The notes beneath the pieces were generated by a model. It was not told the DNA's origin. It saw nothing but the letters and a program-made list of their open reading frames with translations, and searched no databases. 60,591 nt of DNA from Candidatus Pelagibacter communis (GTDB lineage: Bacteria; Pseudomonadota; Alphaproteobacteria; Pelagibacterales; Pelagibacteraceae): the NCBI RefSeq assembly GCF_001180205.1, contig NZ_CVSU01000110.1, positions 1 through 60,591 on the forward strand, in the 5' to 3' direction. Positions 29,120-37,817 of the stretch are shown here, piece after piece. The position numbers and the translations under genes were made by a program. How positions within the stretch are numbered: the first letter of the stretch is position 1; each line of letters begins with the position of its first letter.

Positions 29120-30574
29120 ATGAATCAAAACATAAAAATAGACCCTTATGGATTTAGAGAATATGACGCTCGTTGGTTGTATGAGAAAGACATAAATTCA
29201 GTTGGAATTGAGAATCTTGGTAAAGGACTTGGGACACAAGTAAAAATTCATACAAAAAAAGAAAATCCAAGAATCATAGTTGGACATGATTACAGATCTT
29301 ATAGCGAAGAAATAAAAGCTGCTCTTAAAAAAGGATTAATATCTACCGGATGTTATATTGAAGATGTGGGTCTATCCTTATCTCCAATGGTTTATTTTGC
29401 ACAATTTAATTTAGAAGCAGATGCGGTTGCAATGATTACAGCAAGTCATAATGAAAATGGGTGGACTGGTGTCAAAATGGGAATCAAAAAAGGACTAACT
29501 CATGCACCTGAAGAAATGAAAGAACTAAAAGAAATTACCTTAAATGAAAAGTTCACAAAAGGCGAAGGTAGTGAAAAACAAATAAAAGATTTTGATAAAA
29601 TTTATAAGGATGACTTAATTAGTAAAAACAAAATTAAGAAAAAAATTAAAGCTGTAGTTGCTTGTGGAAATGGGACTGCAGGAGTTTTTGCTCCTGATAT
29701 ATTAAGAGGCATTGGTTGTGAAGTAATTGAGTTAGATTGCAAGTTAGATTGGAATTTTCCAAAATATAATCCAAATCCAGAGGATTTAGAGATGCTTCAT
29801 GAAATTGCAAAAGTAGTAAAAGAAAATAATGCTGATATAGGTTTTGGTTTTGATGGAGATGGAGATAGAGTTGGTGTTATTGATAACGAAGGAAATGAAA
29901 TTTTTTCAGATAAAATAGGTCTATTAATAGCTAGAAATTTATCAAATAAACATAAAAATTCTAAATTTGTAGTAGATGTAAAATCTACAGGATTATATTC
30001 AAAAGATAAGATTTTATTAGAAAATAATTGTGAAACTATTTATTGGAAAACAGGACACTCTCATATTAAACGAAAAGTTAACACCGAAAAAGCTCTAGCA
30101 GGATTTGAAAAAAGTGGTCATTTCTTTTTTAATCAACCTTTAGGATATGGTTATGATGATGGAATTAATTCAGCTATTCAAGTTTGCCACTTGTTAGATA
30201 ATCAAAATAAAAAAATAAGTGAAATTATTAGTGAATTACCTAGCACATTTCAAACACCAACTATGGCACCTTTTTGCAAAGACGAAGAGAAATATATTGT
30301 TGTTGAAGAGCTAGTTAAACAAATTAAAAATTTAAAAGAAAACAAAACTGAAATTGATGGTAAAGTTATTAATGATATTTTAACTGTTAATGGAGTTAGA
30401 TTTTCATTCGAAGATGGTTCTTGGGGGCTTATAAGAGCTTCTTCAAACAAACCATCTTTAGTTATTGTTACTGAAAGCCCAACATCAGATGAAAGAAAGA
30501 AAAAAATCTTTGATTTTATTGACGATTTGTTACAAAAAACAGGTAAAGTCGGTGAATATGATCAGAAAATTTAA
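29120..30574 (+). CDS. Phosphomannomutase/phosphoglucomutase
   Basis: A 484-aa alpha-D-phosphohexomutase interconverting hexose 6- and 1-phosphates. It has the active serine loop TASHNENGWTG (Ser near residue 110), the metal-binding GFDGDGDRVG loop near residue 245, the sugar-binding GFEKSGHFFF and a phosphate-binding RASSNKPSLVI at the end. It would supply mannose-1-P or glucose-1-P for LPS and osmolyte synthesis, possibly including the glycosyltransferase at 2.4 kb (inference). Its stop overlaps the stop of the convergent coiled-coil gene. Confidence 0.92.
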   Translation: MNQNIKIDPYGFREYDARWLYEKDINSVGIENLGKGLGTQVKIHTKKENPRIIVGHDYRSYSEEIKAALKKGLISTGCYIEDVGLSLSPMVYFAQFNLEADAVAMITASHNENGWTGVKMGIKKGLTHAPEEMKELKEITLNEKFTKGEGSEKQIKDFDKIYKDDLISKNKIKKKIKAVVACGNGTAGVFAPDILRGIGCEVIELDCKLDWNFPKYNPNPEDLEMLHEIAKVVKENNADIGFGFDGDGDRVGVIDNEGNEIFSDKIGLLIARNLSNKHKNSKFVVDVKSTGLYSKDKILLENNCETIYWKTGHSHIKRKVNTEKALAGFEKSGHFFFNQPLGYGYDDGINSAIQVCHLLDNQNKKISEIISELPSTFQTPTMAPFCKDEEKYIVVEELVKQIKNLKENKTEIDGKVINDILTVNGVRFSFEDGSWGLIRASSNKPSLVIVTESPTSDERKKKIFDFIDDLLQKTGKVGEYDQKI

Positions 30575-31671
30575 TTTTTTAAATTATCTTGATCGGTTTT
30601 ATTTTCTAAATTATCGTTATCAGCTTTAGTTTCTAAATTATCACCATCCTGATTGTTTTCTTGTTCGGGGGTTTCATCGCTGTAAAATTTTCTAACCAAT
30701 TCCTCCTCTTTTAGCCGTTGTTCTTCATCAAATTTTTTCTCCCATTCTTTCATTCGCCTATTTTCCTCTTCAATTCTTTCTTTTTGAGCAATTTCAGCTA
30801 ATCGAATTCTCTCGTTTTCTTCTTCAATTCTTTTTTGTCTTTCCTCCTCTATTTTCAATTCTCTTTCTCTTTGACGTCTTTCATTTTCTTTATTTATTCT
30901 CTCACGTTCTGCGTCTTTAAGTTCTTTTTCTTTATTCCTTAATTCCTCTTCCTTCGCTCTTTGCTCAGCCTCTTCTTTTAAAATTTGTCTTTGTATTTCT
31001 TGCTGTCTTTCAGTTTCTAGATCTCTTAATCTTTCTTCCATTTCTTTAAGTTTTTCTTGCTCATATTTCAGCTTCCTAGCTGCCTCTCTTAATCTTTGTT
31101 CTTCCTCAAGTCTATTTTTCCTTTCAATTTCTTTTAATCTTATTTTTTCTTGTCTTTCTTTTTCTTTTTCATCTCTTCTCTTTTGAGCTTCAATTTCTTT
31201 ATTTTTTAATTGTTCCTCTTTAATTTTAATATTTTCTTCTCTAATTCTTTGTCTCTCTAACATTTTTAGCCTTAAATCTTCTTGTTTAAGCTTTCTGGCT
31301 TCCTCTCTAAGTTTTCTAGTTTCTTCGTCTTTAATTTTTTTCTGTTCTATTTTAATTCTTTGAGCTTCTATCTTTTGTCTTTTTTCTTCATTCTTTTTTT
31401 GTTGTTTTTCATTTTCAATGATTAATTTTTTTTGAAAAAGAAGTTTCTTTCTTTCTTCTTTCAATTCATCTTGTTTGGCTTTTTTCGCTAATTTTTTTTC
31501 TAAAATTAATTCTCTTTTCTTTTCTTTTTCTAATTGTTTTTGTAATGCTAAATCTTTTTTAACTTTGTTTTTTTTAAAATCTTTTAAAATTGTGGAAAAC
31601 TTATTTTTAGTTTTATCTATTGGATCAAATAATTTTTTAATATTTTTATTAATGTCTTTTATTGAAACCAT
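30571..31671 (-). CDS. Highly charged long coiled-coil protein
   Basis: About 366 aa, nearly all Lys, Glu, Arg, Leu and Gln. From roughly residue 45 to 330 it consists of KERxRLEEE-type heptads predicted to form one long helical coiled coil. A short N-terminal segment (MVSIKDINKNIKKLFDPIDK) and an acidic Asn/Asp-rich tail ending in degenerate repeats of DNLE(N/T)K flank it. No signal peptide or membrane span is visible. A structural, filament-like or scaffolding role is possible, but composition alone gives no function. I chose the ATG at 31671 over a TTG five codons upstream. Confidence 0.75.
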   Translation of the reverse strand: MVSIKDINKNIKKLFDPIDKTKNKFSTILKDFKKNKVKKDLALQKQLEKEKKRELILEKKLAKKAKQDELKEERKKLLFQKKLIIENEKQQKKNEEKRQKIEAQRIKIEQKKIKDEETRKLREEARKLKQEDLRLKMLERQRIREENIKIKEEQLKNKEIEAQKRRDEKEKERQEKIRLKEIERKNRLEEEQRLREAARKLKYEQEKLKEMEERLRDLETERQQEIQRQILKEEAEQRAKEEELRNKEKELKDAERERINKENERRQRERELKIEEERQKRIEEENERIRLAEIAQKERIEEENRRMKEWEKKFDEEQRLKEEELVRKFYSDETPEQENNQDGDNLETKADNDNLENKTDQDNLKN

Positions 31672-31800
31672 TTTTAAAAGTATCAATTAGAATAATAACA
31701 CTAAGTATTATGTATGGCTAAATTGAGTTTTTTTTTAAGACTAAATACAACTTAAGATTGTTTAGCTTTAAATTAGTTAATAAATTGCATTTACAACTAT

Positions 31801-31882
31801 TAAGTGTTCTTAAATATTTAAAGAATCACTTAGTTTGGATTTGTGAGGTGATGGAGGGAGACTGAAGTCACCTCTTTTTTTT
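31801..31882 (+). ncRNA. Candidate small RNA with two hairpins and an intrinsic terminator
   Basis: In a 200-bp gap with no gene, the plus strand forms hairpin 1 (TAAGTG-TTCTT 31801-31811 with AAGAA-T-CACTTA 31821-31832, one bulged base). A short linker, GTTTGGATTTGT, follows. Hairpin 2 (GAGGTGA/TCACCTC) then leads into eight T. No upstream plus-strand gene exists for this terminator to serve: the flanking genes are both on the minus strand. The loop of hairpin 2 is purine-rich (GGAGGGAG). The 5' end is unknown and may lie anywhere between about 31700 and 31800. Confidence 0.5.
31845..31882 (+). terminator. Intrinsic terminator
   Basis: A 7-bp perfect stem, GAGGTGA (31845-31851) with TCACCTC (31868-31874), and a 16-nt loop, is followed by T8 (31875-31882). 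The reverse strand has no U-tract after the stem, so it acts on the plus strand only. Confidence 0.75.
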
Positions 31883-31887
31883 GCTTG

Positions 31888-32673
31888 TTATAGTTTCAAG
31901 TATTCATAAAAAAATTTAATCGAAACGACTAAAAGAAAAATTCCAAAAAACTTACTAATTTTATTCTTATCAATACTATGAACTGTTTTAGCTCCTATTC
32001 GAGCCATGAAAGTTGTGATTGGTATAAAAATTAAAAAGGCTGGTATGTTTATAAAACCAACACTTAGTGGAAGACTAGAATTTAAAAAACTTCCTGAAAG
32101 AAGAAATCCTATTGCTCCAAATAGAGCAATTAAAAATCCTATGGCTGCTGCACTTCCTATAGCTTTATTTATTGAATAACCAAAGAATTTTAGAATAGGA
32201 ACATTCATTACAGCTCCTCCAATACCCATAGGGGCAGATATAAACCCAACAAGAAAACCAAGTATTACTTTTAAATGTAATTTCATTTTAACAATTATGT
32301 TTTGTTCCTTTTCTTTTATTAACAATAAGTAAATACCTAAAAATAAGATTATAATTGAAAAAAATAAAACCAAAGATTTGGTTTTTAAAGAGGCTGCAAA
32401 AACAGTACCAACAATAACTCCTAGTACAACAAACAGACCGTAATTCCTAACAATATCAAAATCAACTGCTTTAAATTTATGATGTGTTAAAACTGAGACT
32501 GTAGAGGTTGGTATTATAATTGCAAAGGAAGTTCCGACGGCAAGGTGCATAACATATTGAGGATCAATTTCTAATGAACCAAAAATAAAATACAAAAATG
32601 GAACAGTTATCAACCCTCCACCTATACCAAATAATCCAGCCACAAAACCTACTGGAATAGCTGTTAAAGCCAT
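31888..32673 (-). CDS. TauE/SafE family membrane transporter
   Basis: A 261-aa integral membrane protein with about eight hydrophobic segments and the two family repeats: VAGLFGIGGGLITVPFLY near residue 12 and GFISAPMGIGGAVMNVPIL near residue 140. TauE/SafE proteins move sulfite, sulfoacetate or other organosulfur and C2 anions. The substrate is unknown here; export of sulfite from organosulfur breakdown would fit SAR11's reliance on reduced sulfur, but this is inference. Confidence 0.85.
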   Translation of the reverse strand: MALTAIPVGFVAGLFGIGGGLITVPFLYFIFGSLEIDPQYVMHLAVGTSFAIIIPTSTVSVLTHHKFKAVDFDIVRNYGLFVVLGVIVGTVFAASLKTKSLVLFFSIIILFLGIYLLLIKEKEQNIIVKMKLHLKVILGFLVGFISAPMGIGGAVMNVPILKFFGYSINKAIGSAAAIGFLIALFGAIGFLLSGSFLNSSLPLSVGFINIPAFLIFIPITTFMARIGAKTVHSIDKNKISKFFGIFLLVVSIKFFYEYLKL

Positions 32674-32713
32674 TAATAAAATAATATAACTGTATTCGTT
32701 TGTTAGAATTGAA

Positions 32714-33706
32714 TTAAGCAGACTGTCCTACTCTAGTATCTACATTGTTGTATTTAATTTTATCCATGATGTGATCAATTTTTTTCACATCAGCATCTCT
32801 CACACACATGTTTTCACTTAAATATCTTTTCCAATAACTTGCACCTGTTTGACCATGAAATAAACCAAGAGTATGTCTCATAATTTGATTCAATCTTGTT
32901 CCTTTTTTTAATTCTTCTTTAACATAAGGAATGAGTTGTTCAATTACATCTTGTCTACTTGGAACATTGTCATTATTAAATATTTCTCTTTCAATATCTG
33001 CTAATAAGTAAGGTGTATGATACGCAGCTCTTCCTATCATTACACCATCTGTTTTTTCTAAATGAGGTTTTATTTCATCCACTGTGATTATTCCTCCGTT
33101 AATTATGATCTCTTCATTAGGAAAATCTTTTTTTAATTGATAAACATATTCGTATTTTAGAGGAGGAATATTTAAATTTTGTTTAGGTGTAAATTTACCT
33201 AACATTGCTTTTCTTGCATGAATGATAAAAGTTTTAACTCCAGTTGCTTTTAAGGTAGAAATAAAACTATGTAAATTTTCATAATCTTCTACATCATCGT
33301 AACCAATTCTTGTTTTTATAGTTACTGGTAGTTTTGTAACTGATTGCATTTTACTTAAACAATCTGCCACTAAATTTGGCTCTTTCATTAAACAAGCACC
33401 AAATCTATTTTTTTCAACTTTTTTACTAGGACAACCTAAGTTTAGATTAATTTCATCATAACCAAAATTTTCGCCTACTTTAGTGGCTTCAGCTAAAAGT
33501 TTTGGAGAAGAGCCTCCTAATTGAAGTGCTACAGGTTTCTCATTAATATTAAACTCCAATAACTTTTTTTTATCTCCTCTATTTATAGCTTCATCGACTA
33601 CCATCTCAGTGTAAAGAAGAGTGTTTTTGGATATTAATCTTAGAAAAAATCGTTCATGACGATCTGTGCAATCCATCATAGGAGCAACTGATACTTTCCT
33701 ATTCAT
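32714..33706 (-). CDS. dusA: tRNA-dihydrouridine synthase A
   Basis: A 330-aa FMN-dependent enzyme reducing uridines in the tRNA D-loop. It begins VSVAPMMDCTDRHERFFLR. It contains LQLGGSSP, the catalytic Cys in NLNLGCPSKKVEKNRFGACLM, and KTRIGYDD. The C-terminal helical RNA-binding region has LGLFHGQTGASYWKR, typical of the DusA subfamily. Confidence 0.94.
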   Translation of the reverse strand: MNRKVSVAPMMDCTDRHERFFLRLISKNTLLYTEMVVDEAINRGDKKKLLEFNINEKPVALQLGGSSPKLLAEATKVGENFGYDEINLNLGCPSKKVEKNRFGACLMKEPNLVADCLSKMQSVTKLPVTIKTRIGYDDVEDYENLHSFISTLKATGVKTFIIHARKAMLGKFTPKQNLNIPPLKYEYVYQLKKDFPNEEIIINGGIITVDEIKPHLEKTDGVMIGRAAYHTPYLLADIEREIFNNDNVPSRQDVIEQLIPYVKEELKKGTRLNQIMRHTLGLFHGQTGASYWKRYLSENMCVRDADVKKIDHIMDKIKYNNVDTRVGQSA

Positions 33707-33728
33707 GGTATAACTTTATATTATTTTT

Positions 33729-34265
33729 TTATGAGTTTGAAGCTTCAGCGTCATCTGAAGATACGTCTGCTTCTTGGTTTTCCGATTCTGATACTTCATC
33801 TAAAGAGACTTCTCCTTGCTCATTCATCGTTTCTTCTCCTACTGAATTATCAACTTCTGCTTTAGCTGTTTCAGATAGCTCAGCCAAATCCTCTTTTGTT
33901 ACTTGAATTTTTTCTGGAGTTTTTCTTGCTCTTTTAGATGGTAAAATTGGCGTACCACTTTTTGAAATTTCACCTTTGTATAGATTTTCAAAATCATCAC
34001 CTATTTCTTCATCATCCTCTACACTATCATCAACTTGTTCAACATGTTTTCTAAGTTTGTAAACAGCGCTATCTGTTAAATCTGAAACTTTAATTTTTTC
34101 TTCAGCAATTTCTCTTAATGAAATAACCGTATTTTTATCGTTATCTCTGTCAATTGTTGGTTCTATTCCTGCATTAAGTTGAGTAGCTCTTTCTTTAGCA
34201 ACAAGTACTAATTCGTATGGGCTCTCTACTTTATCTATACAATCTTCAACGGTAACTCTAGCCAT
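33729..34265 (-). CDS. rpoZ: RNA polymerase omega subunit with long acidic tail
   Basis: The N-terminal 60-70 residues match omega: MARVTVEDCIDKVESPYELVLVAKERA with conserved DCIDKV and LVxVAKxRA, then DNDKNTVISLREIAE. Omega supports RNA polymerase assembly. The protein is 178 aa, whereas omega is often 70-130 aa. From about residue 75 the tail is dominated by Glu, Asp and Ser, looks disordered, and carries a short basic patch (PSKRARKTPEKIQVTK). Confidence 0.88.
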   Translation of the reverse strand: MARVTVEDCIDKVESPYELVLVAKERATQLNAGIEPTIDRDNDKNTVISLREIAEEKIKVSDLTDSAVYKLRKHVEQVDDSVEDDEEIGDDFENLYKGEISKSGTPILPSKRARKTPEKIQVTKEDLAELSETAKAEVDNSVGEETMNEQGEVSLDEVSESENQEADVSSDDAEASNS

Positions 34266-34308
34266 GCGGAGTATCTACACAGTGAGTCTTTAAAAATCAA
34301 GGGCTTTT

Positions 34309-35514
34309 TTATAAATAATTTGGATTTAGTTTATTTTTAACCAAATAAAGAAGGGTAATTGAGCCAAAGATATAAGTTCCTGAAACAACGGCTATCTGCT
34401 CAATTGAAAAACCAATATCAATCAAAAAACCAAATAAAGCTGTACCAAAGGCTGTTGAAAATACCATTAGAGCAGTTGTTAAGGCTTTTATAGATCCGAT
34501 ATATTTAACACCATAAATCTCAGCCCAAGTTGAAGAACCAAGTACGTTTGCCAAACCATTGGTGACACCAACTAAACCAAAAAATACAAAAGAAGAAATC
34601 GGTGCATTAAAATAGTAAAGAACTATAGTACCAAAAAGAAGTGGGATATTCATATAGATTAATAATTTTCTACTTGAAAATTTATCAATTAAAAAACCAG
34701 ATATAAAAAGAGTAATTACTGATAAAATAGAGTAAGCCATAAATGATTGTGCAATCACATAAGGTCCCCACTCTTTAGAAGAGGATATAAATGACTGATA
34801 AACAAAAGATCCTGTTGCAATCCATGGCATTGCTAACATCGTCATACAAATGATATAAAATCTATAATCTTTTAAAACTTCTATTCTTTTCCATTGTTTA
34901 ATTTCTTTATTATTCTCTTCAATTTTAGATTCTTCTCTAGTATCAAGCTTAACGTCTTTAACTAAAAGAAAAGCTGCAACAGGTAAAACAATTATAACTA
35001 AAATAGATATTGAGACCCAAATATCTCTCCATTCTATAAAAGTTAATAAAAAAACAATTAAAACTGGCATTATAAATTCAGCCAATGACAATCCTAACCA
35101 TCCTGTGCTTAAAGCTCTGCCTCTATTTTTTTCAAAAAAACGAGATATGGTTGTTGTTGCTGTATGACTTGATAAACCTTGTCCAGCTAATCGCATCAAA
35201 AAAATTCCTACGAATAAAAAAATAACTGATGAAATTTTTGAAAATATAAAACAAGAAGCTGATAAAAAAATTATTACATAAGATGCAAATTTTAATATGT
35301 TTACGTCATCAATTTTTTTTCCAATCCAAACTAAAATAATACTACTTAATAAAGTGGCTGATGCATAAATTGAGCCAAATTGTCCATGTGTAATTGATAA
35401 GGCGTCTCTAATACTAGAATTAAATAGGCCAAGAAAAAAACTCTGTCCAAAACTTGAAAAAAATGTAAAAATAAATCCAAATACAATTACTTTTAAACTT
35501 AAACTTTTAAACAT
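34309..35514 (-). CDS. Major facilitator superfamily transporter
   Basis: A 401-aa protein with about 12 hydrophobic segments. The N-terminal half shows a MFS loop-like WIGKKIDD and RFFEKNRGRALSTGW. A central hydrophilic loop lies near residues 190-205, and the second half repeats the signature as GFLIDKFSSRK. It resembles monocarboxylate/oxalate-formate type carriers in overall organisation. Substrate unknown. Confidence 0.85.
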   Translation of the reverse strand: MFKSLSLKVIVFGFIFTFFSSFGQSFFLGLFNSSIRDALSITHGQFGSIYASATLLSSIILVWIGKKIDDVNILKFASYVIIFLSASCFIFSKISSVIFLFVGIFLMRLAGQGLSSHTATTTISRFFEKNRGRALSTGWLGLSLAEFIMPVLIVFLLTFIEWRDIWVSISILVIIVLPVAAFLLVKDVKLDTREESKIEENNKEIKQWKRIEVLKDYRFYIICMTMLAMPWIATGSFVYQSFISSSKEWGPYVIAQSFMAYSILSVITLFISGFLIDKFSSRKLLIYMNIPLLFGTIVLYYFNAPISSFVFFGLVGVTNGLANVLGSSTWAEIYGVKYIGSIKALTTALMVFSTAFGTALFGFLIDIGFSIEQIAVVSGTYIFGSITLLYLVKNKLNPNYL

Positions 35515-35525
35515 ATAAAAAAATT

Positions 35526-36401
35526 ATGACTTGTAATGTTGCTTTCATAGGTCTTGGGGTTATGGGCTACCCAATGGCTGGATATATATCAAAAGCCGGA
35601 CACAATGTAACTGTTTTTAATAGAACTAAATCTAAAGCTGAAAAATGGATTGGTGAATATAAAGGTAAAATGGCCAATACACCTGCGGAGGCTGCAGATG
35701 GAGCTGATTTCATTTTTACATGCGTTGGTAATGATGATGATTTAAGAGAAGTAGCAACTGGGGCAAATGGATTATTTAATACAGCAAAAGCTGGGTCTAT
35801 TTTTATTGATAACTCAACTGTATCTGCAGAAGTATCAAGAGAATTAAATAAAAAAGCAAATGATAAAGGGTTTAGTTTTTTAGATGCTCCTATTTCGGGA
35901 GGACAAGCTGGCGCTGAAGGCGGAATACTAACAGTAATGGTTGGCGGTGATGAAGAAGTGTTTAAAAAGGCTGAACCTGTAATTAATTGTTACAGTAAAA
36001 AAGTAAAATTAATTGGTCCTTGTGGAAGTGGGCAGTTAACAAAGATGATGAACCAAATGTGTATTGCTGGAACAGTTCAAGGTTTATCAGAGGCAATTAA
36101 TTTTGGAATAAACGCTGGTTTAGATATGGATAAAGTTATGGAAACAATATCTAAGGGTGCTGCTCAATCATGGCAGATGGAGAATAGATACAGAACTATG
36201 ACGGATGATAAGTTTGATTATGGTTTTGCTATTGATTGGATGAGAAAAGATTTAAAAATTGCAATTGAAGAAGCAAAGAAAAATGGTTCACCTGTTCCTA
36301 TAACAGAAATTATTGATGGTTATTATGCTGAAGTTCAACAAATGGGTGGAAATCGTTGGGATAGTTCAGGTTTAATTGCTAGACTAAAAAAGAAAAAATA
36401 A
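35526..36401 (+). CDS. 3-hydroxyisobutyrate dehydrogenase family (beta-hydroxyacid dehydrogenase)
   Basis: A 291-aa NAD(P)-dependent dehydrogenase. The Rossmann motif is FIGLGVMGYPMAGYISKAGH at the N-terminus. The substrate motif is DAPISGGQAGAEGG near residue 120, and the catalytic Lys lies in GQLTKMMNQM near residue 170. Family members oxidise 3-hydroxyisobutyrate or reduce tartronate semialdehyde or succinic semialdehyde; the sequence does not decide which. It is divergent from the MFS gene across 11 bp, so that transporter might carry a related acid. Confidence 0.85.
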   Translation: MTCNVAFIGLGVMGYPMAGYISKAGHNVTVFNRTKSKAEKWIGEYKGKMANTPAEAADGADFIFTCVGNDDDLREVATGANGLFNTAKAGSIFIDNSTVSAEVSRELNKKANDKGFSFLDAPISGGQAGAEGGILTVMVGGDEEVFKKAEPVINCYSKKVKLIGPCGSGQLTKMMNQMCIAGTVQGLSEAINFGINAGLDMDKVMETISKGAAQSWQMENRYRTMTDDKFDYGFAIDWMRKDLKIAIEEAKKNGSPVPITEIIDGYYAEVQQMGGNRWDSSGLIARLKKKK

Positions 36402-36405
36402 TTTC

Positions 36406-37011
36406 GTGACTGATACAGTTCCGTATTACGAGGACTTTGCAGAGATCAAAAAGAAAATTTGGTCAATGCTAGACAATGCTGTTAAAGACAGAAGTTCACC
36501 TTTTAGAATACCAGTATTTATTTGTGGCGATCAATCTGATCTAGATGGAAGAATTGTAGTTTTAAGAAAGTCAGACCAATTAAATAATTTAGTACAATAT
36601 CATAGTGACATTCGATCAGACAAAATAGAAAAACTAAATGCAAATAAAAATGCTGCAATGTTATTTTATGATAAAGATGAAAAGATACAGGTCAGATTAA
36701 AAGTAGAATGTATTATTAATCACAATAATGATGTAACAAAAGAATCTTGGTCTAAAACACAGCATATAAGTAGAAAATGTTATTTAGTTGATAATGGGCC
36801 CGGAACAGAGTCTGATATTCCAACTTCAGGTTTAAAACCAGAATTAGATAATTTTGATTATACAAAAGAACAAAGTGAAGAAGGTTACAAAAACTTTACT
36901 GTCATTCAGTGTAAGATCAAATCTATAGAATGGCTTTATTTAGCAGCTAAAGGCCACCGAAGAGCAAAGTTTAATCTGGAAAACAATAAAGACACCTGGT
37001 TAGTTCCATAG
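36406..37011 (+). CDS. Pyridoxamine 5'-phosphate oxidase-like flavoprotein
   Basis: A 201-aa protein of the split-barrel FMN-binding family. Visible segments are GRIVVLRKSDQLNN, the FMN-phosphate-like LVQYHSDIRSDKIEKLNANKNAAMLF run and the C-terminal WLYLAAKGHRRAKF. The start is GTG, 4 bp after the upstream dehydrogenase. Genuine PdxH has longer substrate-binding motifs, so a generic FMN reductase or oxidase is as likely as B6 metabolism. Confidence 0.72.
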   Translation: MTDTVPYYEDFAEIKKKIWSMLDNAVKDRSSPFRIPVFICGDQSDLDGRIVVLRKSDQLNNLVQYHSDIRSDKIEKLNANKNAAMLFYDKDEKIQVRLKVECIINHNNDVTKESWSKTQHISRKCYLVDNGPGTESDIPTSGLKPELDNFDYTKEQSEEGYKNFTVIQCKIKSIEWLYLAAKGHRRAKFNLENNKDTWLVP

Positions 37012-37215
37012 ATGGTTACTGGATATATATTTACAGCATTTCTTATTATTTTAGGTTTAGCTGTAATGAGATTTGGCAGCATTCATTTTAAAAAATTTAA
37101 AGAAGGAAAAACAAGAATAAAAGCTCATTTAAGTGGAACAATTTCTTTTTTAATTCTATTAATTATTATTATTGGGTTGATAGTTTATTCAATTAACGAT
37201 CTCTTATTTAATTAA
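37012..37215 (+). CDS. Small two-span membrane protein, 67 aa
   Basis: The ATG follows the previous stop directly. Two hydrophobic helices, residues 4-20 and about 45-62, are separated by a basic loop (HFKKFKEGKTRIKAHLSGT). Function unknown; the tight spacing suggests co-transcription with the FMN-binding protein. Confidence 0.7.
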   Translation: MVTGYIFTAFLIILGLAVMRFGSIHFKKFKEGKTRIKAHLSGTISFLILLIIIIGLIVYSINDLLFN

Positions 37216-37232
37216 ATAACTAACTATTTTTT

Positions 37233-37817
37233 TCATTTTGATATTTTTTTATCATTAAGCTTTGTCATTGCTCTACCAGCAGAAAATGTATAATCATTGT
37301 CATCCATTAATTTTCCAGCTCCATCGTAAAGTTTCCAATTAAATTTTATTTTATCTTTTTGTTTTTTTCCTAGTTTTAAAATAGTTAATTCAATTTTTCT
37401 TGTCTTTCCTCCAGAAGATCCGTTAAATGATCTTTTTTCACCTTCTTTCCAAAATCCTAAGGGAAATTTACATCCGTTTACAATTATTCTTCCTCCACGC
37501 CTACTATCCCAAACTCTTCCAATACATTGTCCATCATTAGTAACAGTAAAATATTGGGTTTTTACTCCACTTTGACCTTTTCTTGTTCTTTTATAAACTT
37601 TAATTATCTTACCTGTATTTGGATATTTCCAATCTTCAGGTCCTACTATTTTTTTTCTTTTCTTTTCTCCAAAGACCAAATTGGCTTTTGTAAATTTAAT
37701 TTCTGTATCATCACGAATTTCTCCACCTGTAAATAGTTCAAGTGGTATAAATCTTTCGTTTGCTTGAGATAATTGAGAAATTAAAGAAATTGTTAAAATT
37801 ACTAAAAGTTTTTTCAT
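37233..37817 (-). CDS. Secreted protein of unknown function
   Basis: A 194-aa protein with a clear signal peptide, MKKLLVILTISLISQLSQANE, cleaved near residue 19. The mature part is basic and rich in Gly and Lys with no motif I recognise; one Cys pair (QCIGRVW, NGCKFP) could form a disulphide. The start overlaps the stop of the upstream metallopeptidase-like gene by 1 bp, so the two secreted proteins are probably made together. Confidence 0.7.
   Translation of the reverse strand: MKKLLVILTISLISQLSQANERFIPLELFTGGEIRDDTEIKFTKANLVFGEKKRKKIVGPEDWKYPNTGKIIKVYKRTRKGQSGVKTQYFTVTNDGQCIGRVWDSRRGGRIIVNGCKFPLGFWKEGEKRSFNGSSGGKTRKIELTILKLGKKQKDKIKFNWKLYDGAGKLMDDNDYTFSAGRAMTKLNDKKISK

Noticed and set aside
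30571-31690. Coding sequence on the plus strand opposite the coiled-coil gene
   Set aside because: The short Phe/Ser-rich frame at 31475-31690 is the complement of Lys/Glu codons; it is a composition artefact.
31801-31882. Glycine riboswitch, 6S, SRP RNA or tmRNA
   Set aside because: The GGAGGGAG loop superficially recalls such RNAs, but the rest of their conserved motifs are missing and the downstream gene is on the opposite strand.
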